A stretch of DNA of 13,775 bases from Pinguiococcus pyrenoidosus (lineage: Eukaryota; Sar; Pinguiophyceae; Pinguiochrysidales; Pinguiochrysidaceae). Both the position numbers and the translations under genes were made by a program. Of the stretch, positions 1 to 7,929 are shown piece after piece; the stretch's first letter is position 1; each line of letters opens with the position of its first letter. The notes beneath the pieces are model-generated. The model did no database searches. It saw only the letters and a list, made by a program, of their open reading frames with translations, and was not told where the DNA came from. The DNA lies in NCBI GenBank assembly GCA_019677205.1, contig JAAMXY010003319.1, positions 1 to 13,775 of the forward strand, in the 5' to 3' direction.

Positions 1-502
1 GTACGTGGCTTCCGGTGCACGGCAGCTGCGGGGCGGTGTTTGGGACCGAGCGCTCCAGGCGACCCGCATATCCAGAGCAATTCGCAGATCCCATCTTCTC
101 CAGAATCCATCTGGGTCCGCACCGGATCGAGTCACAGCTGAAGCATATACACTTAGTGGAAAGCGAAAATCAAAATCGAGCCAGCGAAGACCGCTCAACG
201 AGAAAGTCCCCCTAAGCGTTATTTCCAGATGCGTCACTGGCCAATGGACGTGGCTGGACGCTGTGCACGTCCACGTCACCCCTCTATCCCGTCGTTCAAT
301 GGATATACAGAATGAAACACTACAACCAATCATCAGCTGCCCACGCCGGCGAAGTTCGGCACCGGAACCGAAGCTGCCGCCAAAACATAAAACATGCCAC
401 GGCGGGTTTGAACATGAAGCCTCCGCCATCAGCAGAGCGTTCAATGGCGCCGCCCTGCTGCGCCGATCGCAGAGCTACAGCAGTTGGCATATATAGCTGG
501 AG
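1..502. other. 5' intergenic region, no gene recognised
   Basis: No convincing coding sequence was found on either strand. The open frame crossing 5-496 has irregular codon use and no recognisable motif. Because strands alternate through the rest of the window, this is probably the 5' region of the DUF1826 gene, perhaps shared with a leftward gene outside the window. A TATA-like run (catatatag, 488-496) lies immediately before the ATG at 503. It is too close to that ATG to be an ordinary TATA box unless translation starts elsewhere. Confidence 0.4.
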
Positions 503-1393
503 ATGAAGGAGGCACCAGATGGTGCGCGACCACGAGTCGTGGCCGCGCCGCTGTGGGCACTCGTCCTGGCGGTGCTCCAGCTGCTCGTGCAAATCCTGGT
601 GCTCAGCAGCCCCGACGAGCGCTTCGCCTGCGACGCGGCCACTCTCCGTCCTGCGCCGAAGGCGCTCCTCGTGCCGCGTCCGCACGCGGCGAAGCGCGTC
701 GCCGAGCTGGCTCAGCTCGGCGACGCCCCCGCCGACCCACTGGACCTTTGCTTTGCGGTGCCGCTCCAAAGCTTTGCGCACGACGAGGCCTTGCGATCGC
801 TAAGCCACAAGCTTCCGCGGCGGCTTCTCAAAGCTTTGGGAGGCGAGATCGCCGACATCCTAGGTGACCTGAGCGCTCTGGACCTTCAAAACTGCCGCGA
901 AGAGGCCACATGCCGACTCTCGGTGGTCGACAAGACGCCCTGCCCGCGGCTGCACCTGGACCAGTGTGCGTGGAGGGCGATCGTGGCGTACACCCGCGGG
1001 GGGACGGTGCTCTTGGACGAGCGCGAGGTGAACTGGGAGGCGTTTCATCGCCGCAGCGACTTCACCGGGGCCGACTCCGCAGCTTTCAACAAGAGGATCG
1101 AGCGGCGAAGGCCTTTCACGCCGTTGAGAGGCAGAGCGGTCGGCCGCAGCGTTCCAGTGGGAGACATGGTGGTGCTGCTCGGTGCGCTGCATCCACGCGT
1201 TGATCGGCTGCATCCACGCGGAGATCGGCTGCATCCACGCGGAGATCGAAGCGACGCAGCAGAGATGGAGCGCTTCGGCGCCGTCAAGCCAACGATCCAT
1301 CGCTCGCCCTTCCCTCACGAACTGAACGAAGAGGCGCACAAGAGACGAGTGCTTCTGTCGGTGACCATTGATCCCAAGGACGCGCCACACTGA
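503..1393 (+). CDS. DUF1826-family protein with N-terminal hydrophobic anchor
   Basis: This single-exon frame encodes 296 aa. Residues about 14-36 (APLWALVLAVLQ onward) are strongly hydrophobic and look like a signal anchor or uncleaved signal peptide. The body fits DUF1826 (PF08856), a family of unknown biochemical function. CPRLHLDQ is followed by a TYxGxGT-like stretch (AYTRGGTVLLDE and VNWEAF), then VGDMVVLLG, then the family's IHRSPF and a terminal RRVLLSVTIDP. Within the family region, just before the HRSP motif, sits a threefold seven-residue repeat (LHPRxDR) made by a 21-bp tandem repeat. The conserved HxD and a distal His are reminiscent of Fe(II)/2-oxoglutarate oxygenase ligands, but that is only inference. 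ATG 503 is the first Met after an in-frame TAG at 494-496. That TAG could also serve as a splice acceptor for an upstream exon. The 3' end faces the nucleotidyltransferase gene. Confidence 0.75.
   Translation: MKEAPDGARPRVVAAPLWALVLAVLQLLVQILVLSSPDERFACDAATLRPAPKALLVPRPHAAKRVAELAQLGDAPADPLDLCFAVPLQSFAHDEALRSLSHKLPRRLLKALGGEIADILGDLSALDLQNCREEATCRLSVVDKTPCPRLHLDQCAWRAIVAYTRGGTVLLDEREVNWEAFHRRSDFTGADSAAFNKRIERRRPFTPLRGRAVGRSVPVGDMVVLLGALHPRVDRLHPRGDRLHPRGDRSDAAEMERFGAVKPTIHRSPFPHELNEEAHKRRVLLSVTIDPKDAPH
1187..1249 (+). repeat. 21-bp tandem repeat, three copies, in frame
   Basis: Units are 1187-1207, 1208-1228 and 1229-1249, each starting ctgcatccacgcg and ending gatcg(g/a). Copies 2 and 3 differ only at the last base, and copy 1 differs at two internal positions. 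The unit length is a multiple of three, so it inserts LHPRVDR, LHPRGDR, LHPRGDR without shifting the DUF1826 frame. Confidence 0.95.
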
Positions 1394-1754
1394 GGTCAAG
1401 CGAACAGCGTTACCAACTTCAGGCAGCGAGTGATGCAGACTCGCCGCTGAGGCAGCTACGCTGTATCCCTGGCATGACAGATCTTGGCATCTCCAGCAGC
1501 ACGATGCCGCCTTCCTTACGCCGCCTTCCTTCCTTCCGTCCGTTCTTCCTTCCGTTTTTGCTGGCCCGCAAGAACACACGATGGCTACAGCCTCAGGAGC
1601 CGGCTTCCAGTGGGTGCGACCGACAAGCGCGGAGAAAAGAGGCTTGCCTGTCCTCTCGGTCGCTCGGCGTCGAGGGATAACTAGAATTTATAACTTTGCA
1701 CTACGGTACTCGTCTGGTGTCATACACATATGCATGGAGAGACTGCGGGCGGAG
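1394..1754. other. Convergent 3' intergenic region with CCTTCC-rich tract
   Basis: This stretch lies between the stop codons of the DUF1826 gene (+) and the nucleotidyltransferase gene (-), so it should hold both 3' UTRs. Bases about 1508-1560 form a pyrimidine-rich CCTT/CTTCC low-complexity tract on the + strand. Bases about 1678-1735 are comparatively AT-rich. No AATAAA signal was seen. Confidence 0.5.
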
Positions 1755-3704
1755 CTAGGAAATCGAGCAGAAGTCCGGCTCGTCTACGATGGAATCTCTG
1801 ATGTCGTTCGCTCTCACGTCGCGCTGCTCCTCGACCTTCGTGACGTCGGTGGCCAGGTTGCTCTCGTAGATTTCGGCGTAGCAGCAGGGATTCCCTACGT
1901 TTTAGGATCCTCCTTGGTCAGAAGCTGCATCGATTTCAGGTGCTCCCACGGTGGTCTTCTTCGTACCTGTGCCTTCGCGAGCTTTTTCCCAGAAGGCTTT
2001 CTGATCCTCGTTCGCGAACGCCTTCATCGTGAAGGAGTTGCCCCCCTCGTCCCAGACACCGACGCAGGCTTGGTTGGAGTCGAGCCAGATGCCTTCCTCG
2101 GAGTCGTCGACGATGTTGTAAATGATGGACCCCTTGGGCGCGATCACTTTCTTCGCGGTCACGTTAATGAGCACGGCTTCATTGGCTTCGATGTGGCCCA
2201 CGCAGACGTCGCAGGCGACCGTCTTCCGGACCGTGCCGGAGCTGAACTCGCAGTGCTGGATGATCGACTGGTCGTCGATGGAAGCGTAGTTGGCATCGCT
2301 GTCGGCAACGCGGGACTCGATCTGCAGGAAGCGCCGGTACAGCTCGGCCTCGTGACTGTCGCCGCGCAGCAAGGACATGCTATTGCGGTAGAGCTTGAGC
2401 TGGCCATAATCCCACCAGCAGCAGTCCGGCCCCACGTTGACCGCGTTGAAAATCTGCATCGTGCCGCTGCCGTTGGCGCCACCAAGGAGCGCCTCCCGCA
2501 TCCGCTGGACGCGGCCGAAGTCCAGCAGTGCGTCGTCGTTGGACACCCCCTTCTTCTCCATCATCGAGAGGTATCCTTCCCTCGAGAGCGTCATGGGCAT
2601 CCACCAGTGCGGATCGGTGTCCTTGGCGCCTCGCCGCGCGGCCAGCTCCGCGCTGTACTCGTTCAGCAGCATCTCCAGCAGCGTTGCGGAGATCGAGAAG
2701 GAGCCGAGGGAGGTGCCGACTTGCGTCACGGTCCCAAGGGTCGAGAGAAGCTCGATCGCTTGCTCGTAAGTGACCTGACGACGCGCGAGTGGTGAGTTGT
2801 GCGGCACGGGCTTCCGTTTCCATGTCCACAGCGGAAGCCACAGCAACAGCCACAGCAACAGCCACAGCGGCAACCAGCCACAGCGGCAGCCACAACTGCA
2901 ATTCGCTCAACGCACCTTCTCGATCTGAGCTGCTTCTCCATTGGCACTGACGGCGATGAGTCCGTAGCGGTGCAGGCCCTTGGCCTCCCACTCCTCCTTG
3001 GACGGCATGGGGCCCAGCTTGGCCAGGATGTCCACATGCGACGACGGCTCGTAGGCATGGCTCACCGTTGGCACGAACACCTAGGAAGCAGCTTCCGTCA
3101 GCCTCTCTTCCGTCAGCCTCTCCACCGTCCCCTCGTTCCGCCCTTGGCCTCCCGATGTCCCGCGCACCTGGTCTCCCCAGAAGACCGACAGGCGGCCCTT
3201 GCGGTACGGCGCGTAGGCCGCGGTCTGCTTGATGACCGCCTCCAGGATGCTGATGGGCCGCGGACCGTCCGTGAAGTTCAGCATCTTGGGCAGCTTGACC
3301 GCCGGCTTGTTGTTGTTCTCGGCAGCTGGGAGGGGCGCCAGTCGCGTACCCTTGCCAGCGGTGTGGTAGATGGCGACGCTGATCTCTCCGGCCTTGAGCT
3401 TTTCCGTCAGGTTCTCGATGCCGCGGGTCTTGGCCTTCTCCACCGCCTGCGTATAGGCGTACAAAGTGCCCAGAGCGTTCCCAGCGCCACCCTTGCCATC
3501 GCCCCACGCGTGCTCGGACACCGCGAGCGCGATGGAGCCAGATCGGAGCACCGCACCGTAGCTCTTGTCAAGCCGCCGCTGCCAATACTCCGCGTGGGCG
3601 TTGGTGGAGCAGCACACGATGGTGACGTCGAAGCCGCAGCTGCCGTTGGTCATCTCGAGCACATTGGCGCCGCATTGCGGCGGAAGTGGAGTCTCCGTCG
3701 CCAT
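1755..3704 (-). CDS. Sugar-phosphate nucleotidyltransferase-like protein (four exons)
   Basis: The proposed join on the minus strand is 3704-3168, 3080-2916, 2774-1967 and 1894-1755, giving 549 aa. Introns are 87, 141 and 72 bp, all GT-AG, and the phases (0, 0, 1) agree. Residues 113-140 contain the pyrophosphorylase-type loop HTAGKGTRLAPLP followed by a conserved KPAVKLP. VFWGDQ at 174-179 resembles the metal/nucleotide-binding strand end, and NVGPDCCWWDYGQLK sits at 347-361. Residues about 400-460 have the short-period hydrophobic pattern of a left-handed beta-helix. This fits an enzyme making an NDP-sugar from a sugar phosphate and NTP. The sugar and nucleotide cannot be read from the sequence. 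No signal peptide is seen, so it is probably cytosolic. The ATG at 3704 has an A at -3 and G at +4. The 45-residue last exon (EIYESNLATDV onward) has strongly coding-like codon use. Retaining intron 3 would instead stop at 1902. Confidence 0.78.
1895..1966 (-). other. Intron 3 of nucleotidyltransferase gene (72 bp)
   Basis: The donor reads ACAG/GTACGA and the acceptor ACGTAG/GGAATC on the minus strand, phase 1. The intron contains an in-frame TAA at 1902-1904 that would end the protein early. Removing it restores a 45-codon terminal exon with G/C-rich third positions. CTGAC and CTAAAAC sequences upstream of the acceptor could serve as branch points. Confidence 0.7.
2775..2915 (-). other. Intron 2 of nucleotidyltransferase gene (141 bp, GCTGTG repeats)
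   Basis: The donor reads GAAG/GTGCGT and the acceptor CGTCAG/GTCACT, phase 0. An in-frame TGA follows the donor directly. The first half of the intron on the minus strand is a degenerate GCTGTGGCTGTT repeat (about 2826-2893). Confidence 0.85.
2826..2893 (+). repeat. Degenerate CCACAGC(A/G) short repeats in an intron
   Basis: Six- and twelve-base units (ccacagcaacag) repeat imperfectly on the + strand, within intron 2 of the nucleotidyltransferase gene. Confidence 0.9.
3081..3167 (-). other. Intron 1 of nucleotidyltransferase gene (87 bp)
   Basis: The donor reads ACCAG/GTGCGC and the acceptor TTCCTAG/GTGTTC, phase 0. Reading through gives 28 codons and then a stop at the acceptor TAG. The intron carries a perfect 15-bp tandem duplication (3093-3107 and 3108-3122). 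Splicing joins VFWGDQ to VFVPTVSHAYEP. Confidence 0.85.
3093..3122 (+). repeat. 15-bp perfect tandem duplication in an intron
   Basis: The unit ttccgtcagcctctc occurs at 3093-3107 and 3108-3122, inside intron 1 of the nucleotidyltransferase gene. Confidence 0.97.
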
Positions 3705-4155
3705 CTTGTCAAGGTGGACAGGCGCCGAAGAACACTTTTGTCCTGACGGAAGGCTTCTTTCGTGATTTTAATTGGAGGCATCACATTGATCACATGAGTA
3801 ATGATCCCTATCAGCTAGACTATCGCTAGACATTCCTTGCTCCGTTGTAACTCGGATCAGGTGATTCTTCAATCGAGTCCCGATCCTGGTCGTATAGATC
3901 ATCTGATGACACCGTTAACTGCGCCGCCCGGACGCTTTGAGAAGGCGACGCCAGCTGTACACGACGAAAGTTAAGCCATCCTATGCCTTCTTGAAGCATC
4001 CCGCATGCTGTAGAAGGAAAAAGGAGGCAATTTGGAGCCCCCCTGCCCAAGCTGGCGCCGTCGAATCCTTTGGCGCTTGGTTCTTCTTAGTGACGCCAAT
4101 GTCTTTTTGGGAGTTTTGAAAGTGAATTCTCCTTCCGATTGCATTGCTGCCCGTC
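3705..4155. promoter_or_regulatory. Divergent 5' region between genes 2 and 3
   Basis: This 451-bp stretch separates two oppositely oriented start codons (3704 on -, 4156 on +), so it should hold both promoters and 5' UTRs. It is visibly less GC-rich than the exons. CCAAT-type elements are present: ATTGG near 3770 on the nucleotidyltransferase side and CCAAT near 4106 on the glycosyltransferase side. No TATA box, tRNA or open frame with coding character was recognised. Confidence 0.5.
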
Positions 4156-7100
4156 ATGATTGCAGCCACCAAGGCGTTGTGGCTATGGTGGCTGGTGGGG
4201 TGCAGCTGGTGGGCGAATGGGCCAACATGTGCGGCGGAAGAAGCTGCTCCGGAGCTGACGGCGGAGGAGTACGCGGACCTCAAGGAGATCCATCGGCTGG
4301 ACATTGAGTTCCACGCAGCTCACCAAGGTACTGTTCTGGCAAGTGCGGGAAGCAGTTGGCGAACGATGGCAACAGCTCAAGACCATTTTGGGGGTGAACC
4401 CCGGCCTTGCCGTTGCAGCTGCAGGACGCAACGGTGGCCAAGACGCCGCGGAGACGACGACAGGCGTGGAGGGCAAGCGAGAGCCCAAGATGGGTCCGGC
4501 CGTCCACTTTGCTGGCGGCGATGGCAGTGTCCTACAGTCTGACCAAGTGGCGGCAGATTGGCCGGCTGCTTTGCAAGATGCACCAGCCGACGTGGCCCCG
4601 CCGAGGGTGGAGGAGAAGACGATGCAAGAAGGTAAGGCACCTCGTGACAATTCGGTGCTTGCTGGTTGGTCGCAGGAGAATTTGGGTAGAAGGAGAGGGT
4701 TTGGGTAGAAGGAGAGGTCTTAGCTCGACTTGACTCCAAGCTCATGTATCTATCTCTATGGGTGATACGCTAGACCCAATATCTCGGGAGGTCGCCGTGG
4801 CTGCCGCTGAGGAAGCTTTGCCACCGCCCCCGCCTCCACCGCCTCTCCTAAGTGCGGCAACGACGCCGGAGCCAGCGGAGAATCTAGATGTGCCCCCACC
4901 GCCTCCACCGGCCTTGGAGGAGGAGCGTGAGGTGGCAGCGCCGAGTTTTCAGGGGGATGAAGATCTAGAGCCGCCGCCACCACCGCCGCCTCTTCCAGTT
5001 CTCACAGAGCCGGAGCAAGACGAGATAGAAGCCGAGGAAAGTGAGCCTGCACCTCTGGAATCAGTACTGGACGGCGGGGTCAGCACGGGTGCAGCGGAGG
5101 TGGAGCTGGAGCTGGAGCTTGAGTTGGGGCTGGACTCCCCGCCACCGCCACCGCCACCGCCTCTGCTAGAAGCTGCGGACGAAGTGACGGAGCAGCCAGT
5201 CGCGAAAGACTCCGCGCCACCACCCCTTGCAGTGGCATCCCATCCGACGAACTCCCATGCAGAGGACTCTGCAAAAGTAACTGAACAGAAGGTCTCCGAG
5301 GAGGAGGATGTGGAGCCCCTAGAGGAGCCGAGGCACCCGTCGGATCCTCCCGAGCCCGTGCCGGAGAGCGAGAAAGCTGTAATGCAGTCCGCGGCGTATA
5401 CGCCCCTGGCGATGGCTAGAACAGGTGGGTCTGACGTCGATGAATCTGCCTCGTAGTGGCTTCTCAGAGCGCCGAGGCCTGCATCTTCTGATCTGCTGGT
5501 TCTGTAGGGGCCGAGTCGCCAGGCATGGAGTATCTGCTTTCGCGCGTCAGCCCAAGCGGGAACCTGATCCTCCTTCCTTGTGAGGTTAACAACTTTGACT
5601 TCCTCCTGAACTGGATGTTCGTCGCGCAGTTCCGCCTGCAGCTCTCCAACTACGCGGTGGTCTGTCTTGGTGAGAAGATGCAGAAGCGCCTGCGATCCTA
5701 CGACTTCGAGTGCCTCCTGATCTCGAAGGAGGACGGCCGCGGCGACGCAATGAACATGTTCCAGCTGACCGCGCGATTGCTGCGCATCGGGGTGGTGAAC
5801 ATAATGTGGGTGGACCCGCGGTCCGTCTGGCTCCGGGACGTGCAGCCATATCTGTATCAGTACGTTGACGCCGACATTGTCGCCATGGAGAACGATCCGC
5901 CGGACGAGGACGACACGAAGGATGGCATCAGCCTGACATCCGGATTCATCGTCTTCAAGAACTCGGACAGGGTCACGAAGGCCTTGCTGAGCTTCTTCGA
6001 GACCACGCGGTTCCTTTCCAGGCGCTTTCCCGAGTTTGAAGACAAGATCCTCGTCCGCATGCTGAAAGCCATTGGCCTGAGCTTCGCGAAGGACAGCGGA
6101 AGCCTTCGGACAGGCATATCGCTCGAGTGGAATACGACGGACATCGTGTATGGCAGCACAAGTGAGCCAGCCTTGAAGGTGAGGAAACTAGGAAGACGGC
6201 GCCTCCCAATGGGAAACCTCGTGGGAGAGCTCTTGAGAACTTGGTCCACGCTGAGATCCTTTGCAAACTTTGGCCAGGTTGCGATTCTGCCTCAATTGTA
6301 CTTCCGGCGCACGTGCGAAAGCTGGATGACGACGCAGGATATGAGATCTGCCGTCGTGGTGAATTGCGCCTTCTCGTCCAAGATGTTTTCCAAGCTTCCT
6401 CGGACATCTCGAAGATACCACGTCCTCAAGTTCTTGCGGCGAAGATACCTGTGGACTCTCCCCAGGCTGTACCCCAGCTTCATTCGGCCCCATCCTGAAA
6501 GCAAGGCCGCATTCGAGCCCTTCACGGCGGCCACAAAGAAGTCGGAGCATTTCCTCCCCATGAGAGGCATGAACGCGATGTACCCCATCGGCAAAGGCAG
6601 CACGGCCGCTGCCATCTCGTCAACTTCGGCGAGCCAGATGACCTCGGCGTCGTCGCGAACGGCGGGGCAGGTCGCCTTAGTCCAGGGAAGCGCTCAGCAT
6701 GAGACGCTGGAAGAACGGCTCGAGCGATTCATGAAGCGAGCCATTGCCAAGGTCATCATCTTGGTCTCGGCGACGTTCGAGGAGCTAGAAGCGCTGATGA
6801 ACTTCTTGTACATCCTGGAGACCCGCTTTGACCTCGTGAACTACGGCGTTGCAAGCAGAGACGAAGCCTTGGACAGGTGGCTGCTGCAGATTGGCGTGCC
6901 GTCGTATCCCGTCTACGCGGATCCGCATCTCCACAACCGCCTTCTGATCGCGCAGAAGCTGGTCCTGTCGGGCCTGCATGTGATCAGCGTGGTGCCGTCG
7001 GTGGTCTGGCTCCAGAATCCGATTGCAGACCTGTTGGCGGCCGACATCGTGACGGAGCGGGATCGGTATCCGCCGGGGCTCGCGAAGTCATGGGGATTCA

Positions 7101-7588
7101 CCGTGGGCACGAATCTCATCGCCATCCAAAGCAGTCCGAGCACGCGCGCCCTCATGAAAGCGCTGGACCTGTCGACGAACGGCGACAGCTCTCCCCGCTC
7201 AGAGAAGCGCAAGTTCAACGATGCACTGCAGAGGCTCGACTTGACGCTGAGGTCCCCGTCAGGATCTGGAGTGTTTCACGATGTCGAGCAAGAAGACGAC
7301 GACACCGGCGAGATTGCACTGGCGGGCGACGTCTCGGTCTACATGGTCATCAAGCGGCCAGCGGTGTACCGCAAGCTTTGCAAGAATCGGGACGTGCTGC
7401 AGGCGAAGGGCGTCGTCGTGGCGAGCTGCCAGCCGCGAGGGGTCAAGAAAGCGCTGGGGTTGCCAGACCTGCTGAGGGACTTGAAGCTGATGGAGCTGCC
7501 CGAAACTTGGCGGGATATCCTCAGTCCCCGAGTCACTCCGCAGCATCCCTATGTCTTCTTGGACCAGGACCGCATGGGCGAATCATGA
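4156..7588 (+). CDS. Secretory protein with two tandem PF03407-type glycosyltransferase domains
   Basis: The proposed join is 4156-4327, 4419-4631, 4774-5424 and 5508-7588, giving 1,038 aa. All three introns are GT-AG and phase 1. Residues 1-26 are a signal peptide (MIAATKALWLWWLVG, cleavage near CA/AEE). Residues 59-345 are acidic and low-complexity, with proline runs of six to eight and an EL repeat. Two nucleotide-diphospho-sugar transferase domains follow, about 373-660 and 755-1015. The first shows GVVNIMWVDPRSVWLRD, then SGFIVFKNSDR, then VAILPQLYF. The second shows VISVVPSVVWLQNP, then GTNLIAIQSS, then KGVVVASCQP. The family usually has DxDxxWxRdP. Here copy one keeps only the first Asp (Asp448, with Arg450) and copy two has neither (Val841, Ser843). 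The probable location is the ER/Golgi lumen or outside the cell. Donor and acceptor sugar are unknown, and a non-catalytic role is possible. Confidence 0.77.
4328..4418 (+). other. Intron 1 of tandem glycosyltransferase gene (91 bp)
   Basis: The donor is CACCAAG/GTACTG and the acceptor GCCGTTGCAG/CTGCAG. It moves reading from the signal-peptide frame to the acidic-region frame, which no single frame does. A second acceptor six bases downstream (CTGCAG/GACGC) keeps the same frame, so two-residue length variants are possible. Confidence 0.7.
4632..4773 (+). other. Intron 2 of tandem glycosyltransferase gene (142 bp)
   Basis: The donor is GCAAGAAG/GTAAGG. The best phase-compatible acceptor is ATACGCTAG/ACCCAA. 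In-frame stops lie within the intron. It carries an 18-bp sequence twice with a 19-bp period (4681-4698 and 4700-4717, tttgggtagaaggagagg). The alternative acceptor CGGGAG/GTCGCC (exon from 4791) would need another upstream frame. Confidence 0.6.
4681..4717 (+). repeat. 19-bp-period direct duplication inside an intron
   Basis: Two identical 18-base copies (4681-4698, 4700-4717) are separated by one G. They lie wholly in intron 2 of the tandem glycosyltransferase gene. Confidence 0.95.
5425..5507 (+). other. Intron 3 of tandem glycosyltransferase gene (83 bp)
   Basis: The donor is AGAACAG/GTGGGT and the acceptor GGTTCTGTAG/GGGCCG, phase 1. Splicing joins the acidic/polyproline exon to AESPGMEYLLSR of the glycosyltransferase exon. 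Without splicing, the upstream frame stops at a TAG about 30 bases into the intron. Confidence 0.85.
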
Positions 7589-7929
7589 TCCAACAAAGTG
7601 ATCCACAAAATGAAGGAAAGCCTCCAGGCAGACGGGTGCGCCAAGACACCTCCTAGAGAAGAGCAGGCACGAGGAACGGATAGCAGCTCCAGATGAAGCC
7701 GCAGGATAGGCGACGCGAGCGATGAGCAACATAAGCAAACCGGATCCTTGTTCTTGTTGTGTATGGTACTCGTTCCTCGATCGCTACGGAGGGAGAGGCC
7801 TTCGACAGGACATCAACGATAATGACAATGCGAAGCACGAAACGTGACGGAGAGCGCGCATTCGCACTGCACTGCTGCCCCACGAGCGGAGTGGAGGACA
7901 CCCGCCAGCGGTGCGCGTTTCTCCGTTCC
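7589..7929. other. Convergent 3' intergenic region
   Basis: This 341-bp region lies between the stop codons of the tandem glycosyltransferase gene (+) and the lipid phosphatase gene (-), so it probably holds both 3' UTRs. No repeat, polyadenylation hexamer or coding signal was recognised. Confidence 0.5.

Noticed and set aside
5-496. 163-codon + strand frame at the left edge
   Set aside because: It has irregular codon use, no motif and no support from neighbouring exons.
2775-2873. Leucine/tryptophan-rich N-terminus (PLWLLLWLLLWLPLW) that could pass for a signal peptide
   Set aside because: It is the GCTGTG repeat of intron 2 read in frame. It lacks an ATG and is removed by the phase-0 splice that joins AAQIEK to VTYEQA.
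1581-3746. Two long + strand open frames (about 404 and 315 codons) opposite the nucleotidyltransferase gene
   Set aside because: They are antisense to exons with clear protein motifs and phase-consistent introns. G/C-rich third positions commonly leave the complementary frame open. Their translations show no motif.
3830-3905. Possible tRNA-like T-arm (atcgagtcccgatcc)
   Set aside because: No acceptor stem, anticodon arm or D-arm could be paired around it.
4407-4733. Alternative frame through exon 2 of the tandem glycosyltransferase gene, with a possible hydrophobic stretch (STLLAAMAVSYSL)
   Set aside because: The exon 1 donor phase with the best acceptor (4419) leads to the other frame, which also joins correctly to exon 3. 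This frame is Arg-rich and would need a different pair of junctions. It is not fully excluded.
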